Shown here: piece after piece, positions 17,189 through 24,351 of the stretch | How the letters are laid out: the number at the start of each line of letters is the position of its first letter | Numbering within the stretch: position 1 is the first letter of the stretch | From: Marivibrio sp040218065 | Lineage (GTDB): Bacteria > Pseudomonadota > Alphaproteobacteria > UBA8366 > Aestuariispiraceae | Length of the DNA stretch: 64,000 bases | Reading direction: 5' to 3' | Assembly (NCBI RefSeq): GCF_040218065.1 | Contig: NZ_JAVJQE010000002.1 | Coordinates: forward strand, 28,986-92,985 | Notes under the pieces: model-generated | Told to the model about the DNA's origin: nothing | The model's database searches: none | The model's input: only the letters and a program-made list of their open reading frames with translations | Made by a program: the position numbers and the translations under genes

Positions 17189-17287
17189 AATGCTATAAGG
17201 AGACCAGGGGTGAGCGCGGCGCAAGCCTATGCGCCGCGCCGCGCTATGGGAAGTGCGGCGCCCGATGCGGTAAAAGGAACAGGGGTG

Positions 17288-17653
17288 ATGGCGAAAACCG
17301 TCCTAATCGTCGAAGATAACGAGCTGAACATGAAGCTTTTTCATGATCTGCTCGAGGCGCGGAACTATAATATTCTGCAGACGAAGGACGGCATGGAGGC
17401 GCTGAAGATCGCGCGCACCGAAAAGCCTGACCTGATCCTCATGGACATCCAACTGCCGGAGGTCTCGGGTCTCGAAGTCACCAAGTGGATCAAGGAAGAC
17501 GACGACCTGAAGGCCATTCCCGTGATCGCCGTCACCGCCTTCGCCATGAAGGGCGACGAGGAAAAGATCCGCGAAGGCGGGTGCGAAGCCTACATCGCCA
17601 AGCCGATTTCGGTGTCCAGCTTCCTCGCGACGGTTGAGAAATTTCTGGCCTGA
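17288..17653 (+). CDS. divK: Single-domain response regulator DivK
   Basis: A 121-residue receiver with phospho-acceptor Asp53 (LILMDIQLPEVSG), acidic pocket Glu9-Asp10, Thr83 (AVTAFAMKGD) and Lys105 (YIAKPIS). The pattern MKLFHDLLEARNY and the immediate pleD neighbour are those of Caulobacter-type DivK, which controls the CckA-ChpT-CtrA cell-cycle pathway through DivL and is phosphorylated by DivJ/PleC. The ATG at 17288 follows AGGGGTG; upstream in-frame GTG codons add a low-complexity leader and are unlikely. The gene lies 44 bases upstream of pleD. Confidence 0.93.
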   Translation: MAKTVLIVEDNELNMKLFHDLLEARNYNILQTKDGMEALKIARTEKPDLILMDIQLPEVSGLEVTKWIKEDDDLKAIPVIAVTAFAMKGDEEKIREGGCEAYIAKPISVSSFLATVEKFLA

Positions 17654-17697
17654 TCACGGCCTGATGCGCGCGGTCGGCTGAGGGGCCGGAGGGGACG

Positions 17698-19116
17698 ATG
17701 ACTGCACGGGTTTTGGTGGTCGACGATCTACGTCCGAACGTCAAGCTTCTGGAGGCGAAGCTGACGAGCGAGTATTTCGACGTCATCACCGCCGCCGACG
17801 GACCCGAGGCCTTGGAGAAAATCCGGGAATCGCAACCCGACATCGTTCTGCTGGACGTCATGATGCCGGGTATGGACGGCTTCGAGGTCTGTCAGAAAAT
17901 CAAGGCCGATCCGGAGATGATGCACATCCCGGTGATCATGATCACCGCGCTCTCCGACGCCTCCGATCGGGTGCGGGGGCTCGAATCCGGGGCCGACGAC
18001 TTTCTGACCAAGCCGGTCAACGACATCGCGATGTTCGCGCGCGTGCGCTCGCTGGTGCGGCTCAAGATGCTGACCGACGAATGGCGGCTGCGCGAGCAGA
18101 CGTCGGGTCAGCTCGGCGTGCTGAAGGATGAGAAGCCGCTCTACGAGGTCAACGCACGGCACGCGAACGTGCTCGTTCTCGACGATAACGAGGTGGATGC
18201 GGCGAAAGTGCGCGCGACCCTCGATCAGGACGAAGACGACGTGGCGGCGGTCGCCTCGGTCGAGGCGGCGCACGCCAAGCTGCGCGAGGACCGATACGAT
18301 CTTGTCATCGTCAATTTGCGTCTGCGCGATCAGGACGCCTTACGCTTCTGCAGCCAGATGCGCGCCAGCGAGTTGACGCGTCACACACCGATCCTCGTGG
18401 TTGCGGAGGAGGACGATACGGACCGTCTCGCCAAGGGGCTCGATCTCGGCATCAACGACTATCTGATCAAACCGATCGACCGCCAGGAGTTGCTCGCCCG
18501 CACCCGCACCCAGATCCGCCGACAGCGTTTCCAGGAGCGGTTGCGCGACAATTACGAGCGCAGTCTGGCGATGGCGCTGACCGACAGTCTGACGGGGCTC
18601 TACAATCGGCGCTATCTGACCGCCCACATGGCCGCTCTGATCGAACGGATGGGCGAGAGCGGTAAGCCGCTCGCCGTCCTCATGTTCGACATCGATTTCT
18701 TCAAACAGATCAACGACACCCACGGGCACGCGGTGGGCGACGAGGTGCTGGTCGAGTTGAGCCGGCGCGTCGTCCACAATGTGCGCTCCGTCGACACGGT
18801 CGCCCGGCTCGGCGGGGAGGAGTTCATCGTCGTGATGCCCGATACCGAGGAGCCGGTGGCCAGCACCGTGGCCGAGCGTCTGCGCGCCAACGTCGCCAAG
18901 GACCCGTTCCGGGTGCGCGGCGGCGGCGATCAGGCGCTGGAGATCACCATCTCCGTCGGCGCGGCCATGTTTGAGCCCGGCGAGGACAGCGTCGACAGCG
19001 TCATCAAGAAGGCCGACGACGCGCTCTATGAGGCGAAGCGCTCCGGTCGCAACAAGACCGTCGGTTGGACGGACGCCGGCTTCACCACGCTGGGGGCCGG
19101 GGAGGCCAGGGCGTAG
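17698..19116 (+). CDS. pleD: PleD-type diguanylate cyclase (REC-REC-GGDEF)
   Basis: A 472-residue protein. REC1 (about 1-120) has the phospho-acceptor Asp53 (LLDVMMPGMDGF). REC2 (about 155-275) has Asn where the phospho-acceptor should be (LVIVNLRLRD), as expected for the degenerate adaptor REC of PleD. The GGDEF domain has the active site GGEEF at 372-376 and an inhibitory I-site RSVD at 363-366, five residues upstream, so product inhibition by c-di-GMP is predicted. It synthesises c-di-GMP from two GTP on dimerisation. It is co-directional with divK and ends before a strong terminator. Confidence 0.94.
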   Translation: MTARVLVVDDLRPNVKLLEAKLTSEYFDVITAADGPEALEKIRESQPDIVLLDVMMPGMDGFEVCQKIKADPEMMHIPVIMITALSDASDRVRGLESGADDFLTKPVNDIAMFARVRSLVRLKMLTDEWRLREQTSGQLGVLKDEKPLYEVNARHANVLVLDDNEVDAAKVRATLDQDEDDVAAVASVEAAHAKLREDRYDLVIVNLRLRDQDALRFCSQMRASELTRHTPILVVAEEDDTDRLAKGLDLGINDYLIKPIDRQELLARTRTQIRRQRFQERLRDNYERSLAMALTDSLTGLYNRRYLTAHMAALIERMGESGKPLAVLMFDIDFFKQINDTHGHAVGDEVLVELSRRVVHNVRSVDTVARLGGEEFIVVMPDTEEPVASTVAERLRANVAKDPFRVRGGGDQALEITISVGAAMFEPGEDSVDSVIKKADDALYEAKRSGRNKTVGWTDAGFTTLGAGEARA

Positions 19117-19145
19117 AGCGCGGTCCGACGCTCATCCGCGGACGA

Positions 19146-19173
19146 AAAAAGCCGCCCTTCCGGGCGGCTTTTT
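19146..19173. terminator. Bidirectional intrinsic terminator between pleD and rpmG
   Basis: The sequence AAAAAGCCGCCC (19146-19157), loop TTCC, GGGCGGCTTTTT (19162-19173) forms a perfect 12-bp stem with A-run on one side and T-run on the other. It therefore terminates both the rightward pleD transcript and the leftward rpmG transcript, whose stops flank it. Confidence 0.9.
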
Positions 19174-19205
19174 GCGTCGCAAGCGACGAAGCGGGCCGTG
19201 CGGCC

Positions 19206-19373
19206 TCACTTCATCTTCGACTCCTTGAACAGCACGTGCTTACGCGCCTTCGGATCGTACTTGCGGAATTCCATTTTCTCGGTTTGGGTGCGCGGGTTCT
19301 TCTTGGCGACGTAGAAGTACCCGGTGCCGGCGGTGCTCACCAGCTTCACCTGCAGGGTCGCGGGCTTCGCCAT
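19206..19373 (-). CDS. rpmG: 50S ribosomal protein L33
   Basis: A 55-codon frame on the minus strand, ATG at 19373 and TGA at 19206-19208. The product begins MAKPATLQVKLVSTAGTGYF and contains YVAKKNPRTQTEKMEFRKYD and KHVLFKESKMK. Length, charge and the GTGYFY / KNPRT / KYDP motifs are those of bacterial L33 of the cysteine-free type. It sits between the pleD terminator and its own promoter upstream of 19373. Confidence 0.95.
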   Translation of the reverse strand: MAKPATLQVKLVSTAGTGYFYVAKKNPRTQTEKMEFRKYDPKARKHVLFKESKMK

Positions 19374-19458
19374 GATCGCTCTTCCTATGCTGACGCGTAC
19401 GCGGTTTCAAATGGCGAAGGGGCGCGGCCGGCGCACCCCCTCGGCTAATCCGGCGCGC

Positions 19459-19486
19459 ACCATACGCGCGGGCCGGCCCAAGTCAA
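19459..19486 (-). promoter_or_regulatory. Candidate sigma-70-type promoter of rpmG
   Basis: On the minus strand, TTGACT (19486-19481), a 16-bp spacer and TATGGT (19464-19459) lie about 85 bases upstream of the rpmG start. The -35 matches 5 of 6 and the -10 matches 4 of 6 positions of the consensus. Assigned by eye. Confidence 0.45.
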
Positions 19487-19514
19487 GAGGGAACGCTTGC
19501 GCCGCGCGGGCGGG

Positions 19515-20246
19515 CTACTCGTCGGTGACGACGCGCGCGTCGCCTTCATAGGTGTAGCGCGGCACGGGGCGCTCCGGCGCGCGCAATAACGCCGGCTCCG
19601 CCGCCAACTCCAGCGCCCGGCGCAGCACGAACTTGCTGACCCCGCGCACCTTCGATGAGGCGAGCGCCTCCCCGACCGGCACCCACAGCACTTCCGGCAG
19701 CTCGCCGCTCGCCGCAGCTTCGCCGTGCGCGCGTTCGGCGTCGGCCATGAAGAAGCGGGTGTCGAAGCGGATCGGGCTGATCGGCGGGGTGACGGCGCGC
19801 GCGATATAGTGCAGCGCCTCACGGCCGGGGGCGAGGCCGGCTTCGGCGTACGCCGCCCCCGCAGGACAGTCCGGCGGCGTGGCGCTCGCCGCGGCCGCGG
19901 CGGCGGCCGCCCCGATAAGCAGGCCCGTCTCCTCCCAGGTCTCGCGCAACGCCGACCAGATCAGTCCGACGGCTTCGTCCGCTTGCGCAGTACGCAGCAG
20001 ATGCGGGGGCGCCGCATCGCGGCCGATCAGCGCCGCCCCGTGGGCCGAATCGCCCGGGTCCAAGGCCCCGCCGGGGAAGACGAAAACGCCCGGCATGAAA
20101 CGCGCCGTCTCGGGCCGGCGGCCCATCAGCACCTCCGCGCGCTCCGGCCCCGCCTTCGGCGTGCGCAACAGCACCAGGCTCGCGGCGGGACGGGGGGTGA
20201 CGGGCTCGGCCGGCGCGCTCGCGCCGGGGACGGGTTGATCGATCAT
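19515..20246 (-). CDS. Nudix hydrolase (NUDT19 / CoA-diphosphatase-like)
   Basis: A 243-residue Nudix protein. After ASLVLLRTPKAGPERAEVLMG and FMPGVFVFPGGALDPGD comes the Nudix-box core SALRETWEETGLLIG, with the REXXEE metal-binding helix intact. The long insertion between FPGG and the box is typical of NUDT19-like proteins that hydrolyse CoA or acyl-CoA diphosphate bonds. Substrate is inferred from family only. It is transcribed leftwards and follows the S41 protease gene by 36 bases, so they may share a transcript. Confidence 0.88.
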   Translation of the reverse strand: MIDQPVPGASAPAEPVTPRPAASLVLLRTPKAGPERAEVLMGRRPETARFMPGVFVFPGGALDPGDSAHGAALIGRDAAPPHLLRTAQADEAVGLIWSALRETWEETGLLIGAAAAAAAASATPPDCPAGAAYAEAGLAPGREALHYIARAVTPPISPIRFDTRFFMADAERAHGEAAASGELPEVLWVPVGEALASSKVRGVSKFVLRRALELAAEPALLRAPERPVPRYTYEGDARVVTDE

Positions 20247-20282
20247 CGGGGCGGCGGGTCTCTCTGTTGACGCGACGGGCTC

Positions 20283-21842
20283 TTACGTATCGGCGGGCCA
20301 ACGGCCGAGCGCGATCGCCCGTTCGTAAAGGGCCGGTTGCTCAAGCAGAAGCCGTGCGACGGCCATATCGATGTCGCCGCCCTCGTGGGGAATCCAACTG
20401 CAGGCGGACAGCACCCGCGCAATGTCGGCGTCGGCGGCCTTTGGCGCAAGCCCGCGGCGCAGGGCGACGGGGCTTTCGCCCGCGCTGGCGGCGGCGAGGC
20501 CCTCGTCCAGCGCCCGCACGGCGTCGCGCGCGCCGCTGGTGCAGATGGTCGGGCCGACGCCCAGCCGCTGAAGCGGATAGCCGCTGGGAGCCACGAACCG
20601 CGCCCAGGTGAGATAGAGTTCTCCGTCGTTCGGCAGCGGGATGACCGTCTGAATCGTCCCTTTTCCGAACGAGTTCATGCCCACGACCGCCGCGCGGCCC
20701 TGATCCTGCAGGGCGGCGGCCAGAATCTCCGCCGCGCTGGCGGAGGCCCCGTTGATCAGGATCACCAGCGGTCGGGCGTGCGCCAGATCGCCCGGCTCTG
20801 CGTAGAAGCGCTGATGGCTGTTCGGATGCCGACCGTCCGCGCGGCTGATCAACCCGGCCTCGAGGAACAGGTCGGCGCTGTCCACAGCCTGGTCCAGGAG
20901 GCCGCCGGGATTGCCGCGCAGGTCCAGAATGACCCCCTCGCGGCGCCCGCCGGCCGCAGCCTGGGCGCTCGCTAGGGCCTCCGCCAGTCGTTTGGCGGTG
21001 CGTTGGTTAAAACTCGAGACCGAGATGACGGCGACGCCGTCTTCCCGCCGCAGATCGACCGTGTCCGGTACGATCCGGGTTCGGCCGACCGCGACCGTTA
21101 TCGGCTCTGCCACTCCCGCGCGCCGGATGGTAACCGTAACGGGCCGATCGATCGGGCCGCGCAGCCGCTCAGCGATCCGGCGAAGACCCAGGCCGCTCAA
21201 CGGCGCCGCCTCGACGGCCACGATGACGTCGTCGACCAACAGACCGGCGCCGGCGGCGGGATTGTCCGGCTCGACCCGCGTGATGCGCGCGCCGTCCGGG
21301 TGGGCCTCCAGCGTGACCCCGATCCCTCCGAAACCGTCGCGTTCGGCCCGCGCTTCGCGCGCGGCCTCACGCCCGGCGTAGCGCGACGCGCGATCAAGCC
21401 GCGCCAGCATGCCGTCGAAAAACGCGTCGTAGAGCGCTTCCTGCTCGACCGCCGCAAGCGCCGGGCTGTCCGCCCGCGCCGCGACCAGCAGCATGCGCGC
21501 CTTGTCCGCCCATGCGGCTGCGTCGCCTGCGTCGTCGGCTCCGGCGTCGGCCCGCCCGGCGACCGTCTCGTTCAGGCGCACCGTCACGCCGGCGTCGCGC
21601 GCCTCGACCTTGAGCGTCTTGTCGAACCGCGCCAGGCCTTCGAGGCCGGCGGCGACCAAATCGGCCGGGACTGTGGGCTCAATGTAATAAAGATCGATCT
21701 CCTCCAACGCGGCCTCAGTCATCCGCTCGAAGGCCCCGGGGTCGAGGCGATCGTCCGGATCGCCGGCCGCGCAGGCGGCGAGGAGAAGGGCGGCCGACAG
21801 CGCGCCTGCGCGTCGCAGCCGCGCCGCCGCTCGCGAAGCCAT
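20283..21842 (-). CDS. S41 family C-terminal processing protease, lipoprotein
   Basis: A 519-residue protein. A signal with lipobox LLLAAC predicts membrane anchoring in the periplasm. A PDZ domain (GFGGIGVTLEAHPDGARITR to ITVAVGRTRIVP) precedes the S41 catalytic core: VILDLRGNPGGLLDQAV, the Ser nucleophile in LINGASASAAEILAAALQD, and the Lys base in MNSFGKGTIQTVIPL. ATG 21842 (MASRAAARLRR) gives a normal signal peptide; upstream starts add a polar leader. It belongs to the CtpA/Prc class that trims C-termini of periplasmic substrates. Confidence 0.9.
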   Translation of the reverse strand: MASRAAARLRRAGALSAALLLAACAAGDPDDRLDPGAFERMTEAALEEIDLYYIEPTVPADLVAAGLEGLARFDKTLKVEARDAGVTVRLNETVAGRADAGADDAGDAAAWADKARMLLVAARADSPALAAVEQEALYDAFFDGMLARLDRASRYAGREAAREARAERDGFGGIGVTLEAHPDGARITRVEPDNPAAGAGLLVDDVIVAVEAAPLSGLGLRRIAERLRGPIDRPVTVTIRRAGVAEPITVAVGRTRIVPDTVDLRREDGVAVISVSSFNQRTAKRLAEALASAQAAAGGRREGVILDLRGNPGGLLDQAVDSADLFLEAGLISRADGRHPNSHQRFYAEPGDLAHARPLVILINGASASAAEILAAALQDQGRAAVVGMNSFGKGTIQTVIPLPNDGELYLTWARFVAPSGYPLQRLGVGPTICTSGARDAVRALDEGLAAASAGESPVALRRGLAPKAADADIARVLSACSWIPHEGGDIDMAVARLLLEQPALYERAIALGRWPADT

Positions 21843-22032
21843 GCCCGACCCGTTCGCCACCCGTGAAAACCCTTTTGAAACAATCTGATGCCCTGACGGC
21901 ACCATAGCCGCAGGGCGTCCCCAAGGCTAGGGGCGGGATATCCGATGGAAGCGATGGCGGCTGCGAAGCGTCGCGCCGTCCGCACGGCTCCTGGGGAAAC
22001 CGGGCGTCCCGCCTGCGCGCCGCCCTGAAAGC

Positions 22033-24345
22033 CTAGCGCCCCTTGCCCTTCTTGCCGGGCTTTTTCGGACCCTTCTTGGCGCCCTTGCGCGGCGGCCCGC
22101 GCTTGCCGACCGGTCGTTTGGACCCGGGGCGGCCGCGATCTCCGGACGACGCGACCTGGCGCTCGCCTTTCGGCAGGACGGTTCCGCCGTCGATCACTTC
22201 GAGGATCAACCCGCCGGAAAGCGGGCTCGCTTCGACAAGGCGAACCGTCACCGGATCGCCCAGGCGGAAGGCCAGACCGTCATAGGCGCCGACCAGGCGA
22301 TGATGCACCTCGTCATGCTGATACCGATCGCGGGGCAGGGAGCGGATGGGGACCAGCCCGTCGGCGCCCGTCTCCTCAAGACGCACGAACAGCCCGAAGC
22401 GCTGCACGCCGGTCACGCGGCCCTGGAACTCCGCGCCGATCCGATCGGCCATGTAGGCGGAGAGGTAGCGGTCGGTCGCCTCGCGCTCGGCCATGATGGC
22501 GCGCCGCTCGGTCTGAGAGATATGCTCGCCGAATTCTTCGAACCGCTCCGCCTGTTCGCCGGGCAGCCCGCCGTCGCCGAGCCCGTAGGCCGAGACCAGC
22601 GCGCGATGGACCAGCAGGTCGGCGTAGCGTCGGATCGGCGAGGTGAAGTGGCAGTAGCGCTCCAGCGCCAGGCCGAAATGCCCGCGGTTTTCGGGGCTGT
22701 AGACGGCCTGCGCCTGCCCGCGCAGGATCAGGTCGGAGACGATCTGCGCCTTCTCGGTATCGGCCGCCTGCGCGAGAATGCCGGTGAACTGCGCCGGCTT
22801 CGGCGTCTGGCCCTTGGCGAGCTTGAAGCCGAGCGCGCCGAGCGATTCGCGCAGCATCTCCAGCTTGTCGAGCGGCGGCGGCTCGTGCACTCGGTACATC
22901 GCCGGCGCGCGCTTCGCCTCCAGCGCCTGAGCGGCGGCGACGTTGGCGCAGATCATGAACTCTTCGATCAGCTTGTGGCTGTCGAAACGCTGTCGACGCG
23001 CGATCTCCTTCACCCGTCCGCTTTCGCCGACCACGACCTGCAGCTCCGGCAGATCGAGCTCCAGCGTCCCGCGCGCCTCGCGATTGCGCTTGAGAGCGGC
23101 GTAGGCGGCGTAGAGCGGCTCGATAACCGCCTCCTTCAGCGGGTCGGTCGCCTCGTCCGGATGGCCGTCGGCGGCGCGCTGCACCTGGGTGTAGGTGAGG
23201 CGCGCGTGGCTGCGCATCAGCGCGCGGACCACCTTGTGACGCTTCAGGCGTCCGTCGATGTCGATCACCATCTGCATGGCGAGGCAGGCGCGATCTTCGT
23301 TGGGGCGGAGCGAACACAGATCGTTCGACAGCGCCTCCGGCAGCATCGGCACGACGCGATCAGGGAAATAGACGGAATTGCCGCGATCGCGCGCCGCCTT
23401 GTCGAGCGCGCCCTCGGGCCGGACGTAATGCGAGACGTCGGCGATGGCGACCGTGATCTCGAAGCCGCCGGCGTTGTTGGGATCCGGGTCCGGACGCGCG
23501 TGGACGGCGTCGTCGAAGTCGCGGGCGTCGGCGCCGTCGATGGTGACCAGCGGCAGGGCGCGCAGATCCGTGCGTTTGCCGAGCGCGGGGACCTTCGAGC
23601 CCTCGGCCTCCTTGAGGGCCGCCTCCGGAAACTCGACCGGTATTCCCTGGCTGTGGATCGCGATCAGGCTGAAGGCTTTCGGATCGTCCAGCGCGCCGAC
23701 CCGCTCGACGACCCGCGCCATGTGGCCCGTGCCGCGCCCGCCGGGCAGGGTCTCCGCCAGCACCAGGTCACCGACGGCGGCGCCGCCCAGATCCTCGCGT
23801 TCGACGAACCAGCTCTTGGTCGATCCCTTTTCCGTCGGGACCAGCAGGGCGCCGCCCTTGGCCGATTCCAGCAAACCCAGAAGCTTCGCGGGGCCGGCCT
23901 TCAGGGTCCGGATGATCCCGGCCTCATAGCGCTTTGCGCCGACGCGGCGCAGCTTCGCCAGCACCCGATCGCCTTCGCGCGGCGCCGGGCCGCTGCGCGG
24001 CGCGCCGACGATCAGGATATGCGGCGGGTCGCCGGCGTCGTCCGGCCAGCTGGTCGGCTTGGCGTAAAGCTCGCCGTCCCGGTCCACGCCGTCGATCTGC
24101 AGCACCGCCACCTCGGGCAGGGCGCCCTTGGGCGCCATCTTGCGCTTGGCGCCGCGGTCGATCTTTCCGTCGCTCTCGATCTCTTTCAGCAGGCCGCGCA
24201 GGTCGGCGCGCTGCGCGCCCTTGATGTTGAAGGCGCGCGCGATTTCGCGCTTGCCGACCGGTTTGTCGCTGTCCTGGATGAAGCGGACGATCTGCTGCTT
24301 CGAAGGAAGGGGCGTCTTGTCGTCCGGATCGCCTTTCTTCGCCAA
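22033..24345 (-). CDS. rnr: Ribonuclease R
   Basis: A 770-residue 3'-5' exoribonuclease of the RNB family. An N-terminal winged-helix region (KREIARAFNIKG) and cold-shock domains lead to the catalytic segment TIDGADARDFDDAVHA, with its metal-binding Asp cluster. SVYFPDRVVPMLPEALSNDL and HFTSPIRRYADLLVHRAL follow, then an S1 domain (GRVTGVQRFGLFVRLEETG) and a Lys/Gly-rich basic tail. Translation appears to start with TTG at 24345 (MAKKGDPDD), six bases after the topA stop, so the two are coupled. It degrades structured RNA and trims rRNA and tmRNA-tagged messages. Confidence 0.95.
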   Translation of the reverse strand: MAKKGDPDDKTPLPSKQQIVRFIQDSDKPVGKREIARAFNIKGAQRADLRGLLKEIESDGKIDRGAKRKMAPKGALPEVAVLQIDGVDRDGELYAKPTSWPDDAGDPPHILIVGAPRSGPAPREGDRVLAKLRRVGAKRYEAGIIRTLKAGPAKLLGLLESAKGGALLVPTEKGSTKSWFVEREDLGGAAVGDLVLAETLPGGRGTGHMARVVERVGALDDPKAFSLIAIHSQGIPVEFPEAALKEAEGSKVPALGKRTDLRALPLVTIDGADARDFDDAVHARPDPDPNNAGGFEITVAIADVSHYVRPEGALDKAARDRGNSVYFPDRVVPMLPEALSNDLCSLRPNEDRACLAMQMVIDIDGRLKRHKVVRALMRSHARLTYTQVQRAADGHPDEATDPLKEAVIEPLYAAYAALKRNREARGTLELDLPELQVVVGESGRVKEIARRQRFDSHKLIEEFMICANVAAAQALEAKRAPAMYRVHEPPPLDKLEMLRESLGALGFKLAKGQTPKPAQFTGILAQAADTEKAQIVSDLILRGQAQAVYSPENRGHFGLALERYCHFTSPIRRYADLLVHRALVSAYGLGDGGLPGEQAERFEEFGEHISQTERRAIMAEREATDRYLSAYMADRIGAEFQGRVTGVQRFGLFVRLEETGADGLVPIRSLPRDRYQHDEVHHRLVGAYDGLAFRLGDPVTVRLVEASPLSGGLILEVIDGGTVLPKGERQVASSGDRGRPGSKRPVGKRGPPRKGAKKGPKKPGKKGKGR

Positions 24346-24351
24346 AATCCG